From Rhodocyclaceae bacterium (GTDB lineage: Bacteria; Pseudomonadota; Gammaproteobacteria; Burkholderiales; Rhodocyclaceae): a stretch of DNA of 56,882 bases. The notes under the pieces are model-generated. The model was not told the origin of the DNA and ran no database searches. It saw only the letters and a list, made by a program, of their open reading frames with translations. Shown piece after piece: positions 1-8,584 of this stretch. Location: positions 1 through 56,882 of the forward strand of contig JAOADW010000050.1 in assembly GCA_026417115.1 (NCBI GenBank). Direction: 5' to 3'. Each line of letters starts with the position of its first letter. The stretch's first letter is position 1. Position numbers and translations under genes: made by a program.

Positions 1-363
1 AAGGGTATGGCTGTTCGCCATTTAAAGAGGTACGTGAGCTGGGTTCAAAACGTCGTGAGACAGTTTGGTCCCTATCTGCCGTGGGCGCTGGAAGTTTGCG
101 GGGGCCTGCTCCTAGTACGAGAGGACCGGAGTGGACGCACCGCTGGTGTACCGGTTGTGACGCCAGTCGCATCGCCGGGTAGCTATGTGCGGAAGAGATA
201 AACGCTGAAAGCATCTAAGCGTGAAACTCGCCCCAAGATGAGACTTCCCCGGGGGTAAAACCCCCCTAAAGGGTCGTCCAAGACCAGGACGTTGATAGGC
301 CGGATGTGTAAGGCGAGCAATCGCTTCAGCTAACCGGTACTAATCGCCCGTGCGGCTTGACCC
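1..363 (+). rRNA. 23S ribosomal RNA, 3' end (partial)
   Basis: The window opens inside the last domain of a bacterial 23S rRNA. The sarcin-ricin loop core AGTACGAGAGGACC is at about 114-127. The 3' end matches the usual ending, with GGTACTAATCG shortly before the terminal GTGCGGCTTGACCCT, which in E. coli is GTGAGGCTTAACCTT. The exact 3' end is judged by comparison with E. coli and may be off by a few bases. The 5' part and the 16S gene lie outside the window. Confidence 0.97.
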
Positions 364-444
364 TATCACCGTGACTCACCCCTCACAACCCCCCACACAC
401 ACTCACCTTCTTCCTACACCCTCACCCCACTCACCCAGGTTTAC
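364..444 (+). other. 23S-5S spacer, C/A/T-rich and almost without G
   Basis: The roughly 80 bases between the two rRNAs consist of runs of C, CA and CT with very few G, for example CCCCTCACAACCCCCC. There is no tRNA gene and no open frame with coding character. A similar composition resumes after the 5S gene, so both spacers share one bias. Unstructured C-rich, G-poor RNA is the type of sequence Rho binds, but no function is shown here. Confidence 0.6.
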
Positions 445-560
445 GTCTGGTGTCCATAGCGAGGTGGAACCACCCCTTCCCATCCCGAACAGGACCGTGA
501 AACACCTCCGCGCCAATGATAGTGCGCTCACTCGCGCGCGAAAGTAGGTCAACACCAGAC
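445..560 (+). rRNA. 5S ribosomal RNA
   Basis: A 116-base segment has the 5S architecture. The terminal helix TCTGGTGT (446-453) pairs with ACACCAGA (552-559). Inside are the conserved stretches AGCGAGGTGGAACCACC, CCCATCCCGAAC and GTGAAAC, corresponding to the E. coli AGCGCGGTGG, CCATGCCGAAC and GTGAAAC segments, and GCGCCAATGATAGT followed by GCGAAAGTAGGT. It follows the 23S gene directly, as expected for the end of an rrn operon. Ends are good to within one or two bases. Confidence 0.95.
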
Positions 561-580
561 CCCCACACACTCCTCACCCC

Positions 581-607
581 CCCAAAGCCCCTCAGCAGGG
601 CTTTGGG
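581..607 (+). terminator. Hairpin terminator after the rRNA operon
   Basis: A perfect 10-bp stem CCCAAAGCCC (581-590) / GGGCTTTGGG (598-607) with a 7-base loop begins about 20 bases after the 5S gene. The position fits an rrn terminator. It is followed by TACCCCCC rather than a T-run, so it is not a textbook intrinsic terminator and may act with Rho or as a processing barrier. Confidence 0.6.
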
Positions 608-714
608 TACCCCCCCACACACACACCTCACCCCCTGTCCCAGACAGACGGTCAGAGGACTTTTGAAAAAAGGGCTTCATCGGCGACTGATCGGCCACGA
701 ATCCCTCTTGCGAG

Positions 715-720
715 TAAAAT
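715..720 (+). promoter_or_regulatory. Possible -10 element of the accA promoter
   Basis: TAAAAT lies 7 bases before the accA start codon, with no convincing -35 at 17 bases and no Shine-Dalgarno sequence in front of the ATG. If it is a real -10, the transcript would begin at or next to the A of ATG, giving a leaderless message. The alternative is an upstream promoter near TTGAAA at about 663. This is weak evidence. Confidence 0.25.
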
Positions 721-727
721 TCGCCGG

Positions 728-1696
728 ATGAAGAGCGTTTATCTCGACTTCGAGCAGCCGGTCGCCGAGCTGGAAGAGAAAATCAATGCGCTGCGCTTCG
801 TCCAGGACGATTCGGCAGTCGATATTTCCGAAGAAATCGGCCGCCTGCAGACGAAAAGCACCGCGCTGCTGAAGGAAATCTACGCCAAGCTGACTCCCTG
901 GCAGATCGCCCAGGTGGCGCGTCATCCACAGCGGCCTTATACGCTCGATTACATCGAGGCGATTTTCACCGATTTCGTCGAGTTGCACGGCGACCGCAGC
1001 TTCGCTGACGATGCTTCGATCGTCGCGGGGCTGGCGCGCTTCAATGGACAGGCCTGCGCCGTCGTCGGCCATCAAAAAGGCCGCGATACCAAGGAGAAAA
1101 TCCAGCGCAATTTCGGCATGCCTAAACCCGAAGGCTATCGCAAGGCCTTGAGGGTCATGCGTCTTGCCGAGAAATTCGGCATGCCGGTCTTTACTTTCAT
1201 CGATACTCCTGGCGCTTACCCCGGCATCGGCGCCGAGGAACGGGGACAGTCCGAGGCGATTGGGCGCAATCTTTATGAGATGGCGGGTTTGCGCGTTCCC
1301 TTGATTGCGACGGTGATTGGCGAAGGCGGCTCCGGGGGGGCCTTGGCGATCGCGGCAGGGGATGTCGTCATCATGATGCAATATGCGATTTATTCGGTGA
1401 TCTCGCCCGAAGGGTGCGCTTCGATTTTGTGGAAGAGCGCCGACCGCGCAGCCGACGCGGCCGAGACGCTGGGCATCACGGCCGCTCGCCTGAAGACCTT
1501 GGGACTCATCGACCGAGTGGTCATGGAGCCCGTTGGCGGCGCCCACCGCGACCCTCGAGCGGCCGCACAAGCCTTGAAAAAAGCGCTGCAGGAGTCTTTA
1601 CGCTCGCTTTCTGGCCTTTCTGCGAAAGAGCTCGTCGAACGCCGTCATGCCCGGCTGATGAGCTATGGCAAGTTCAAGGAAGCGCCACAGTCTTGA
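728..1696 (+). CDS. accA: Acetyl-CoA carboxylase, carboxyltransferase subunit alpha
   Basis: AccA forms, with AccD, the carboxyltransferase that moves the carboxyl group from carboxybiotin to acetyl-CoA, giving malonyl-CoA for fatty acid synthesis. The product is 322 residues, close to the 319 of E. coli. A helical N-terminal region is followed by the crotonase-like fold with HGDRSFADD at about 87-95, [18 protein letters not shown] at about 157-174, the oxyanion-forming [10 protein letters not shown] at about 198-207 and [11 protein letters not shown] near 226. It is the first gene after the rRNA operon and overlaps the start of tilS. The N-terminus [11 protein letters not shown] agrees with the family start. 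No accD is present in the window. Confidence 0.97.
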   Translation: MKSVYLDFEQPVAELEEKINALRFVQDDSAVDISEEIGRLQTKSTALLKEIYAKLTPWQIAQVARHPQRPYTLDYIEAIFTDFVELHGDRSFADDASIVAGLARFNGQACAVVGHQKGRDTKEKIQRNFGMPKPEGYRKALRVMRLAEKFGMPVFTFIDTPGAYPGIGAEERGQSEAIGRNLYEMAGLRVPLIATVIGEGGSGGALAIAAGDVVIMMQYAIYSVISPEGCASILWKSADRAADAAETLGITAARLKTLGLIDRVVMEPVGGAHRDPRAAAQALKKALQESLRSLSGLSAKELVERRHARLMSYGKFKEAPQS

Positions 1697-2645
1697 GCAT
1701 GAGTCGGCGCTCGTGGCCGCTGTGACGGCGTGCCTGCGCCGCTACGTGAAGGCTGGCGAGCGGCTTTTGGTCGGTTTCTCGGGAGGGGCGGATTCCCTGA
1801 CGCTGCTCAGGGTGCTTGCGGGCCTGCGCGATAGTCTGGGATTCGAGTTGGCGGCTTGTCACGTGCATCATGGATTGAGCGCGCATGCCGATGCTTGGCT
1901 CGCGTTTTGCGCGGAGGTGTGCAAAGAACTGGACATCGAATTCCTTCCGGCGCGTGTGGCGGTTGGGAATGCGCGCGGGCTAGGGCTGGAGGCGGCGGCG
2001 CGCGCCGCACGCTATGCGGTATTCGAGCAGCAACGTGCGGATTGGATCGTTCTCGCGCATCACCGCGACGATCAAGCCGAGACGGTGTTGTTCAATCTGT
2101 TGCGAGGAACGGGCCTGATCGGGGCGGCGGGCATGAAAGAGCGGCATCGCCGCTATCTGCGCCCTTTCCTGGGCGTGTCCCGCGCCGAGATCCTCGCCTA
2201 CGCTCGGCAAAAGGGTTGGCGTTGGATCGAGGACGAAAGCAATCGAGACCTTCGCCATACCCGAAATTACCTACGTCACGAAATCTTGCCCCGCATCGAA
2301 CGGCATTTGCCCGCGGCGAGAAAAAATCTCGCGGCGGCAGCGAGCCGCTTTGCCGAGGCGTCGGCTTTGCTCGATGAGCTGGCGCGCCAGGATCTTGGGG
2401 GGGCTGATGCCTTTCCGCTTCCGGTGGCTCAACTGCAGGCATTGAGTGAAGCGCGCGCGACCAATGCCTTGCGTTATTTGTTGCAGCAGCAAGGCGTGCT
2501 CATCCCCTCCGCGGGACGCTTGAAAGAAGCGATTCGGCAGCTTTGCGGCGCGCGCCCGGAGCGCATGCCGAGCGTGGGTTTGGGCGCCTGGAAGCTCGTG
2601 CGTCGTCAGGGGGTATTGTTTTTGGAGCCCAAAGAGGGGAAGTAG
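1665..2645 (+). CDS. tilS: tRNA(Ile)-lysidine synthase, short form
   Basis: TilS attaches lysine to C34 of tRNA-Ile(CAU) using ATP, so that the anticodon reads AUA. The N-type ATP pyrophosphatase motif SGGADS is at residues 39-44, [10 protein letters not shown] at 131-140, and the substrate-binding segments RPFLG and [18 protein letters not shown] at 166-206. The product is about 326 residues. E. coli TilS has 432 and carries a second C-terminal domain that is missing here; the length resembles the roughly 310-residue Aquifex form. The ATG at 1665 overlaps accA by 32 bases; a GTG at 1713 would give 310 residues and an N-terminus closer to the family. The 3' end overlaps the convergent response-regulator gene by 40 bases. 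Confidence 0.9.
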   Translation: MASSRKRHSLEHESALVAAVTACLRRYVKAGERLLVGFSGGADSLTLLRVLAGLRDSLGFELAACHVHHGLSAHADAWLAFCAEVCKELDIEFLPARVAVGNARGLGLEAAARAARYAVFEQQRADWIVLAHHRDDQAETVLFNLLRGTGLIGAAGMKERHRRYLRPFLGVSRAEILAYARQKGWRWIEDESNRDLRHTRNYLRHEILPRIERHLPAARKNLAAAASRFAEASALLDELARQDLGGADAFPLPVAQLQALSEARATNALRYLLQQQGVLIPSAGRLKEAIRQLCGARPERMPSVGLGAWKLVRRQGVLFLEPKEGK

Positions 2646-3235
2646 CGCGCCAGGATCTGGGCAAGCTCCACGGCTGAGCGTACGCCCATCTTGTCAAAGA
2701 CACGCGCGCGATGCACTTCGACGGTGCGCATGGCGATGCCGAGGTCGTCGGCGATGACTTTGTTCAATTTGCCGGCGAGGATGGCTTCCATGACTTGTCG
2801 CTCACGTTCGGTAAGCAAGGCGAGCCGCGCTTGAATGCGGGCGCGCTCGTGGTCTTGCTGCCGTCGTTCTGCATCGACGCGCAGCGCTTCCTGCACGCGT
2901 TCGATGAGCGCATTGTCGTCGAAGGGCTTTTCGAGGAAGTCGTAGGCGCCTCTTTTGAGCAGGTTGACGGCGAGCGGAACGTCGCCATGGCCCGTGAGAA
3001 AAATCACAGGCATCATGCAGCCTCGGCGGTGCAGCTCGTCGAACAATTCCACTCCTGACATGCCGCACATGCGGATGTCAAGAATCAGGCAACCACTCAT
3101 CACATTGGAATAATCCGACAAGAAAGCCTCGGCGCTGGCCCAGGTTTGCAAGGGCAATCCTCGCGAGCGCAAGAGCCAGGTCAGCGCATCGCGGATGGCT
3201 TCGTCGTCGTCGACGAGGTGGACGATTCCGTTCAT
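2606..3235 (-). CDS. FixJ/DctR-type response regulator (REC + LuxR HTH)
   Basis: This is a two-domain transcriptional regulator of 209 residues. The receiver domain has the acidic pocket DDD near residues 9-11, the phospho-acceptor D53 in LILDIRM, T81 in FLTGHGD and K103 in FLEKPF. The output domain is a LuxR/NarL helix-turn-helix with LTERERQVMEAILAG and KVIADDLGIAMRTVEVHRARVF. It is the last gene of the minus-strand operon; its ATG overlaps the sensor-kinase stop by 4 bases, so the two form a pair. By family it resembles DctR, TtrR and FixJ regulators of organic-acid or redox responses. The target is not shown; the co-transcribed ABC transporter is one candidate. Confidence 0.9.
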   Translation of the reverse strand: MNGIVHLVDDDEAIRDALTWLLRSRGLPLQTWASAEAFLSDYSNVMSGCLILDIRMCGMSGVELFDELHRRGCMMPVIFLTGHGDVPLAVNLLKRGAYDFLEKPFDDNALIERVQEALRVDAERRQQDHERARIQARLALLTERERQVMEAILAGKLNKVIADDLGIAMRTVEVHRARVFDKMGVRSAVELAQILARYFPSLGSKNNTP

Positions 3236-5280
3236 GGCAGGGGTGGCGAGGAAAAAAGCGGCAGACTGATGAGGAATCGGCTGCCGCCGGCGGCATCGGG
3301 TTCATACCATAGCCGCCCATGGTGGGCTTCGACGACCGAACGGCAGATGTTGAGACCGACGCCCAGGCCTTCCGATTTGGTGGTGAAAAAGGGTTCGAAT
3401 AATCGCTCGGCGATCTCGGGGGGAACGCCGCATCCCCGATCGGCAACGACGATCTGCAGCCGGTCGCGCTCGACGCTGACGCTGACCGTGAGTATGGCCC
3501 GGCTAGAAGGCGCTTCGCGCATGGCTTCCAACCCATTCTTCATGAGATTGAAAATGGCTTGGGAGAGCAAAACGGGGTCTGCCTCGAGAAGCGGTAGGCG
3601 ATCGGGGAGTTCGATCTGGATGCGCATGCCTTGGCGACGCGCTTCGGCTTCCAGCAGACTCGCGAGGTCGCCAATGATCGCCTTGACGTCACAGGGCTCG
3701 GTGTGTGGCTCATGGCGACGGGCAAAGGCATAGATGCGCCGGATCACGGCGGCTGCGCGCTGCGCTTGCGCCATGCATTTGGCCAAGGCGTCGTCGATGG
3801 CTTGTTGTTCGACTTGCCGGTGGGCGAGCAGATGACGGCAGCCTGCGAGATAGCTTGAGATCGCGGCAAGGGGTTGGTTCAGCTCGTGGGCGAGGCTTGA
3901 GGCCATCTCGCCCATTGCGATGAGGCGCGCACTGGCTTGGAGGCGCTCTTCTTGCTGACGCGCAAGCTCGGCGGCGCGCTTGTGCTCGGTGATATCGACC
4001 ACCGAACCCATCCAGCCGACATGGCGGCCCTGGCTGTCGATCAAAGGCGCTTCATGGATCAAGGCGTCGAAGATCTCGCCATTCTTGCGTTTGAGCTTGA
4101 TCTCGAAGCCTTCGCTGGGGGCGTCGCCTGCCAGTACGCGCGCATGCATTGCGCGTGTCTCGTCGAGATATTCTTCGGCCCAGTAGGGCATGGGCGGTGA
4201 GCGTCCGATCAGTTCCTCCGCCGTGAAACCGACCATGCGACAGAAAGCGGGATTGACATAAGTGATGCGGCCATCGAGGGTGCGGGCGCGCAAACCGGTG
4301 TGTACCGAGTCTTCCATGGCCTTGCGAAAGGCGACTTCGTTTTTCAGCGCCGACTCGGCGGCGAGTCTTTTCGCGACGTCCCGGCGCAAAGCCCAGAAAC
4401 TGACGATGACCAGAACCGCCAGGATGATTAGGCTCGCGACAATCAGGCGGCTTGCCAAGGGCGGCGGCTGGCGAAAAGGGAGGGCGCGAATCGAGAGCGC
4501 CTGACCTGGGAGGTCGAGAGTCATCTGATAGGGGTCGCCGAAAGCGTCGATTTCGATTTTCGATCTTTGTGCGAGAACAGCGCCATTGGCGTCGATGATG
4601 CTCAGATGATAGCGCTCGGCGAGCCACCAGGGAGCCATTTGATCGAGCAGGCGGGAAAGCGCATAGACGCCCACGGCTACGCCGATGTTGCGTTTGTCGT
4701 CATATAGAGGGACGAGGACGGCGAGCTGCCAGGCATGGTCCTCGGCTTGCCACGGCGGCGCATAGATCGGTCGTGAGGCGGTCATGGCGAGCTTGAAGGC
4801 GTCCTCGATGAATTTCGCCATCGCAAGGGGGCGTACCCCCTCGCCCAGCGGCGGCGGATAGGTGGCGAGCCGTTGTCCTTCGGGAGAAAGCCAAAGCACT
4901 CGTATCAAACCGCTGTCATTGGCCAGCAGGCTTTTCGCGTGGGAGGCGAAGGCAAGGGAATCGGGTTTGCCGCCGATACTGGGCAACTGGGCAAGCAGTT
5001 CTTCATTGTGGCGCAACTGAAATTGCAGATTCTGCTCGAACCACAGCATGTCGCTGATCAGGCTGGCGCGCTGGGTTTCGTGTTCGTGGCGTTCCCAATA
5101 CCACAACAAGATACCGACGCAGGCGATCAGCAACAGGAAGGCAAGGTGGGGCAAGCGCCAAAGCAGGAGGCCGTCATTGACCGCGCGCCTCGTCGCCCCT
5201 TCCGACGTCGAGGAGGCAGCTTCCGGTTTCGCCGGCGCGGCGCTCGTGTTCGCATCGACGAAAGCCCAAAGCGTGGTCAT
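3232..5280 (-). CDS. DctS-like sensor histidine kinase (periplasmic sensor, PAS, HisKA, HATPase)
   Basis: This 682-residue membrane kinase has a first membrane helix at about 44-61, a periplasmic region of about 210 residues of Cache or DctB-like type, and a second helix at about 276-298. A PAS domain follows at about 315-435 (YVNPAFCRMVGF, then GWMGSVVDITEHKR). The HisKA box GEMASSLAHELNQPLAAI has phospho-acceptor H465. The catalytic domain has NLMKNGLEAM, DRGCGVPPEI and GLGVGLNICRSVVEAHHG. Such kinases bind small carboxylates or similar ligands outside the cell. Its start follows the livF stop with no gap, so sensor and transporter are co-transcribed. The ligand is unknown. Confidence 0.9.
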   Translation of the reverse strand: MTTLWAFVDANTSAAPAKPEAASSTSEGATRRAVNDGLLLWRLPHLAFLLLIACVGILLWYWERHEHETQRASLISDMLWFEQNLQFQLRHNEELLAQLPSIGGKPDSLAFASHAKSLLANDSGLIRVLWLSPEGQRLATYPPPLGEGVRPLAMAKFIEDAFKLAMTASRPIYAPPWQAEDHAWQLAVLVPLYDDKRNIGVAVGVYALSRLLDQMAPWWLAERYHLSIIDANGAVLAQRSKIEIDAFGDPYQMTLDLPGQALSIRALPFRQPPPLASRLIVASLIILAVLVIVSFWALRRDVAKRLAAESALKNEVAFRKAMEDSVHTGLRARTLDGRITYVNPAFCRMVGFTAEELIGRSPPMPYWAEEYLDETRAMHARVLAGDAPSEGFEIKLKRKNGEIFDALIHEAPLIDSQGRHVGWMGSVVDITEHKRAAELARQQEERLQASARLIAMGEMASSLAHELNQPLAAISSYLAGCRHLLAHRQVEQQAIDDALAKCMAQAQRAAAVIRRIYAFARRHEPHTEPCDVKAIIGDLASLLEAEARRQGMRIQIELPDRLPLLEADPVLLSQAIFNLMKNGLEAMREAPSSRAILTVSVSVERDRLQIVVADRGCGVPPEIAERLFEPFFTTKSEGLGVGLNICRSVVEAHHGRLWYEPDAAGGSRFLISLPLFSSPPLP

Positions 5281-5997
5281 CTACACTCCGAGATGGTGTT
5301 GCAAGGCAGGGCGCTCATGACGAAATGCGTGCGAGTCGCCTTGCCAGACGATGCGCCCTTTTTCGATCACATAATGATAATCGGCGAGAGCAAGCAGCTT
5401 GTCCATATGTTTGTCGATCAAAAGGAGGGCGAGCCCTTCTTCCCGCAATTTGGCGAAGCAGGCCCAGAGCGTTTCGCGCACCAGGGGGGCGACGCCTTCG
5501 CTCGCTTCGTCGAGGATCAAGAGCCGGGGGTTTGTGGCGAGCGCGCGCGCGATGGCGAGCATTTGTTGCTCGCCGCCGGAAAGTTCATGTCCCAGTCGCT
5601 TGCGTCGGTGCGTGAGCGCCGGAAACAGGGCGAATAATTTTTCTGGCGTCCAGGGATTACGCAGGGCAGCGCGATTTTCGAAGAAGGCGTAGAGATGTTC
5701 TTCGACGGTCAAGTTTGGGAAGATCTGCCGCCCTTCGGGCACGAGTCCGAGTCCGAGGCGGGCGATTCGGTGGCTTTCCCAATGGGTGACGTCCTGACCG
5801 GCGAAGCGCACGACGCCGCTTTGCTTGGCCAGCTGCCCGACCAATGCGCGTACCGTGGTGGTTTTGCCCATGCCGTTGCGCCCCAACAGGGTGACGACTT
5901 GGCCGTTCAGGATCGCGAGGCTGATCTCGAAAAGGACTTGCCCCTGACCATAGCCGGCGCAGAGGCGCGTCGCTTCGAGCAAGACGCTCATGCCCAT
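5281..5997 (-). CDS. livF: Branched-chain amino acid type ABC transporter, ATPase LivF
   Basis: This is one of the two ATPases of a HAAT-family importer (branched-chain amino acids, urea or related compounds). The product has 238 residues, with Walker A GRNGMGKTTT near 38-47, the LivF-typical VPEGRQIFPNLTVEEHL, the signature LSGGEQQML and Walker B LLILDEASEG. The usual Walker B/Q-loop neighbourhood reads DEASEGVAP, a normal LivF feature. It overlaps livG by 10 bases and abuts the sensor kinase. Urea transporters (UrtE) share this fold, so the substrate is not settled. Confidence 0.92.
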   Translation of the reverse strand: MGMSVLLEATRLCAGYGQGQVLFEISLAILNGQVVTLLGRNGMGKTTTVRALVGQLAKQSGVVRFAGQDVTHWESHRIARLGLGLVPEGRQIFPNLTVEEHLYAFFENRAALRNPWTPEKLFALFPALTHRRKRLGHELSGGEQQMLAIARALATNPRLLILDEASEGVAPLVRETLWACFAKLREEGLALLLIDKHMDKLLALADYHYVIEKGRIVWQGDSHAFRHERPALQHHLGV

Positions 5998-6737
5998 TCC
6001 CCGAGATAGGCGCGGCGTACCTCGCGATGCGCCCGAATGGAGTCTGGATCGCCGCTAGCGAGACATCGCCCTTCGACCAACACCGTGATGCGGTGGGCAA
6101 GGCGAAAGACGTGGTCGAGATCGTGTTCGATGAAGAGCACTGTGCGGGCTTCTTTGAGCGCCGCGATGAGGTTGGCCATTTGCGCGGACTCCTCGGCAGA
6201 GAGTCCAGCCAAAGGTTCGTCGAGCAGCAACAGGCGTGCGCCGCTTGCCAGGGTCATGGCCAGCTCGAGACGGCGCCGTTCGCCATGCGAGAGCATTGCG
6301 GCAGGCAATCCCACCTGTTCCGCCAGCCCGACGCGGTCGAGCCATGCTTCGGCCTCTTCGAGGGAGGCCAGATCGGTGCTGGCTTTGCGCCAAAAAACGT
6401 AACGGTGTCGGCGGCGCGCCGGCAGCGCGAGGGCGACGTTTTCGAGTGCGGAAAGACGTGGGAAGAGCTGCGGGATTTGGTAGGAGCGCACGATGCCGGC
6501 AGCGACGCGCTCGTGCATGGGGGCGCGTGTGATGTCTTTGCCGTCCAAGAGGATTTTGCCGGCATCCGGCGGGAGTTCGCCGGAGAGGAGATTGACGAAA
6601 GTCGTCTTGCCAGCGCCGTTCGGGCCGATCAGCGCATGCATCTCGCCCGCCATCAGATCGAAATCGAGATCGGCGATCGCTTGCAATGCGCCATAGCGGT
6701 AGCAAAGTCCCCGACAGGCGAGCAGGGGAGAGGTCAT
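5988..6737 (-). CDS. livG: Branched-chain amino acid type ABC transporter, ATPase LivG
   Basis: This is the second ATPase of the HAAT importer, 249 residues from the ATG at 6737, which overlaps the livM stop by ATGA. Walker A is GPNGAGKTTFVN, the signature is LSHGERRRLELAM (a LivG-type variant of LSGGQ), and Walker B is LLLLDEPLAGLSAEE followed by a switch FIEHDLDHVF. A longer reading from upstream would run into livM and lacks family similarity, so the coupled ATG is preferred. LivG and LivF act as a heterodimer under LivH and LivM. Confidence 0.92.
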   Translation of the reverse strand: MTSPLLACRGLCYRYGALQAIADLDFDLMAGEMHALIGPNGAGKTTFVNLLSGELPPDAGKILLDGKDITRAPMHERVAAGIVRSYQIPQLFPRLSALENVALALPARRRHRYVFWRKASTDLASLEEAEAWLDRVGLAEQVGLPAAMLSHGERRRLELAMTLASGARLLLLDEPLAGLSAEESAQMANLIAALKEARTVLFIEHDLDHVFRLAHRITVLVEGRCLASGDPDSIRAHREVRRAYLGEWA

Positions 6738-7666
6738 CGTCCTTTCTCCCCAAGGATCGTGCGTGCAAGCTCGCCACGGAAGGCGAGCGCTAAAAGCAGC
6801 AGGCCGATCCAGAAATGGGGATAGGCGCTCAGATGCGCCAGCCACTCTTCGGCGAGCAACAGGATCAGCGCGCCCTTTACACCCCCCGTGATGCGCTGTG
6901 CGCCGCCGATGAGCGCCATCACCAGCAACTGCCCCGACGTGGTCCATGAGAGATGCGTGGGGCTTGCCATGCCCGTCTGCTGCACGAGCAAGATGCCGGC
7001 AAGCCCTGCGATCAGGCTACTGACGACGAAACAGGCAAGCTTCATGGGCAAGACGGGAAACCCTAACGCGGCCATGCGCCTTTCGTTTTCTCGGATGCCG
7101 ATCCAAGCGTGGCCCAAGGGGGTACGCGCGAGGTAGGAAAGCGCCAGCAGCACTGCCCCCGTGAGTGCAAGCGCAAGCCAGTAAAGTTGCCGGTCGTCAG
7201 CGAGGTCGAGCGGAGGGAGGGAAGACCGCTGGACCAAGGGCAGACCATCGTCCCCTCCTGCAGCGGGCCAGGCAACGATCGCATAATGGATCATCTGCGC
7301 GAACGCCAGCGTGATCATGATGAAATGGACGCCGCGCGTGCGCAGGGAAAAAAGGCCGATGATCGTCGCCAGCACGCCGGTAAATGCAAGCGACAAAGGC
7401 CAGGCGACCCATGCCGAGTACCAGCCGTACTGCGTCAGATAGGCGCTGAGATAGGCTGCGCCGCCGAAGAAGGCGGCATGGCCGAAACCAACCATGCCGC
7501 TGAAGCCGATCAGGAGATTGAGGCTGGTCGCCGCCAGCGCATAGATCACGATGCGTGTCGCCAGTCCCAGGTAATAGTCTTGCTCGAGCCATGCCAACCA
7601 CCACGGGACAGTGGTGGCGAAAAGTCCCAATGCGACGGGGAGGAGAAGGTGGGGGAGGCGCTTCAT
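6734..7666 (-). CDS. livM: Branched-chain amino acid type ABC transporter, permease LivM
   Basis: An integral membrane permease of 310 residues starting MKRLPHLLLP, whose ATG overlaps the livH stop by 4 bases. About eight to ten hydrophobic helices are visible, including the LivM hallmark LNLLIGFSGMVGFGHAAFFGGAAY near the N-terminus and LAGILLVQQTG further on. The frame stays open far upstream into livH, but that part reads as a shadow frame rich in R and P. It forms the transmembrane pore with LivH. Confidence 0.92.
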   Translation of the reverse strand: MKRLPHLLLPVALGLFATTVPWWLAWLEQDYYLGLATRIVIYALAATSLNLLIGFSGMVGFGHAAFFGGAAYLSAYLTQYGWYSAWVAWPLSLAFTGVLATIIGLFSLRTRGVHFIMITLAFAQMIHYAIVAWPAAGGDDGLPLVQRSSLPPLDLADDRQLYWLALALTGAVLLALSYLARTPLGHAWIGIRENERRMAALGFPVLPMKLACFVVSSLIAGLAGILLVQQTGMASPTHLSWTTSGQLLVMALIGGAQRITGGVKGALILLLAEEWLAHLSAYPHFWIGLLLLALAFRGELARTILGEKGR

Positions 7667-8577
7667 AAGCGCGTGGGCAACAACCCCTGGGGGCGAAAGT
7701 AGAGGACTGCAGCCATCAACAGGTAGATCGACATGGAGGCCAAGGTCGGTCCAAGGTGGCTTGCGAGCTGAGCGTTGGTCAGCGTGCGCAAGAGCTCGGG
7801 CAGTAAGGCGCGTCCCAGGGTGTCGACGACGCCTACCAGCAGGCTTGCGACGAGCGCGCCACGGATCGAACCAATGCCGCCGATCACGATCACGACGAAG
7901 GCCAGAATCAGGATGTTTTCGCCCATGCCCGGCTGCACGGCCGAGAGGGGGGCGAGAAGATAGCCCGCAAACGCCGAGAGTGCGGCGCCCACTACGAAAA
8001 GAACGAAAAACAGGCGGGGCACGGCTACTCCCATGGCTTCGGTCATGGGCCGGTTGGCGGCGCCGGCTCTCACCCACATGCCGAAGCGGGTGAATTTGAG
8101 GAGGGCAAACAGCAGGGCAGCAAGCGTCAGGCCAACGAAAATCAAGAGCAAGCGATAAGCAGGGTAGGAGAATCCATGAAATTCGACTGGGCCTGCGAAT
8201 GCGCTGGGTGCATCGAGCGGCAAAGGACGATCGCCCCACAGCCAGCGCACGGACTCATTGGCGATCAGGATGAGGCCGAAGGTGACCAGCACTTGATCGA
8301 GATGGTCGCGCGCATAGAGACGGCGAAAGACGAAAAGCTCGAGCAAGGCGCCGATTGCCGCCACACCCAACGTGGCGGTAAAAAGACCGAGGAGAAAAGA
8401 CCCCGTCGTGGCGGCAGCGTGGGCGCCGAGGTAAGCGCCCACCATGTAAAGCGAGCCATGAGCCAGATTGATGGTGTCCATGATGCCGAACACCAGGGTC
8501 AATCCGGCGGCGATCAAAAACAGCATCAAGCCAAACTGCAACCCATTGGCAGCTTGCTCGAAAAAGAGTGGGAGCAT
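7663..8577 (-). CDS. livH: Branched-chain amino acid type ABC transporter, permease LivH
   Basis: A permease of 304 residues with the LivH features AAGLTLVFGIMDTINLAHGSLYMVGAY near 22-48 and IVIGGIGSIRGALVASLLVGVVDTLGR near 230-260, ending FRPQGLLPTRL. It is the first transport gene of the operon livHMGF-kinase-regulator. No periplasmic binding protein (LivK/UrtA type) is present on either side within the window, so the ligand receptor must be encoded elsewhere. No Shine-Dalgarno motif is obvious before the ATG, which lies 7 bases after the end of the small upstream gene. Confidence 0.92.
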   Translation of the reverse strand: MLPLFFEQAANGLQFGLMLFLIAAGLTLVFGIMDTINLAHGSLYMVGAYLGAHAAATTGSFLLGLFTATLGVAAIGALLELFVFRRLYARDHLDQVLVTFGLILIANESVRWLWGDRPLPLDAPSAFAGPVEFHGFSYPAYRLLLIFVGLTLAALLFALLKFTRFGMWVRAGAANRPMTEAMGVAVPRLFFVLFVVGAALSAFAGYLLAPLSAVQPGMGENILILAFVVIVIGGIGSIRGALVASLLVGVVDTLGRALLPELLRTLTNAQLASHLGPTLASMSIYLLMAAVLYFRPQGLLPTRL

Positions 8578-8584
8578 GCGCGAT

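Noticed and set aside
560-727. tRNA gene after the 5S rRNA
   Set aside because: No T-loop GTTCGANTC-like sequence or cloverleaf arms; the region is CA-rich with one terminator hairpin.
677-1570. Long open frame antisense to accA
   Set aside because: Its product is rich in R, G, H and D without a recognisable fold and mirrors the accA codons. It is a high-GC shadow frame.
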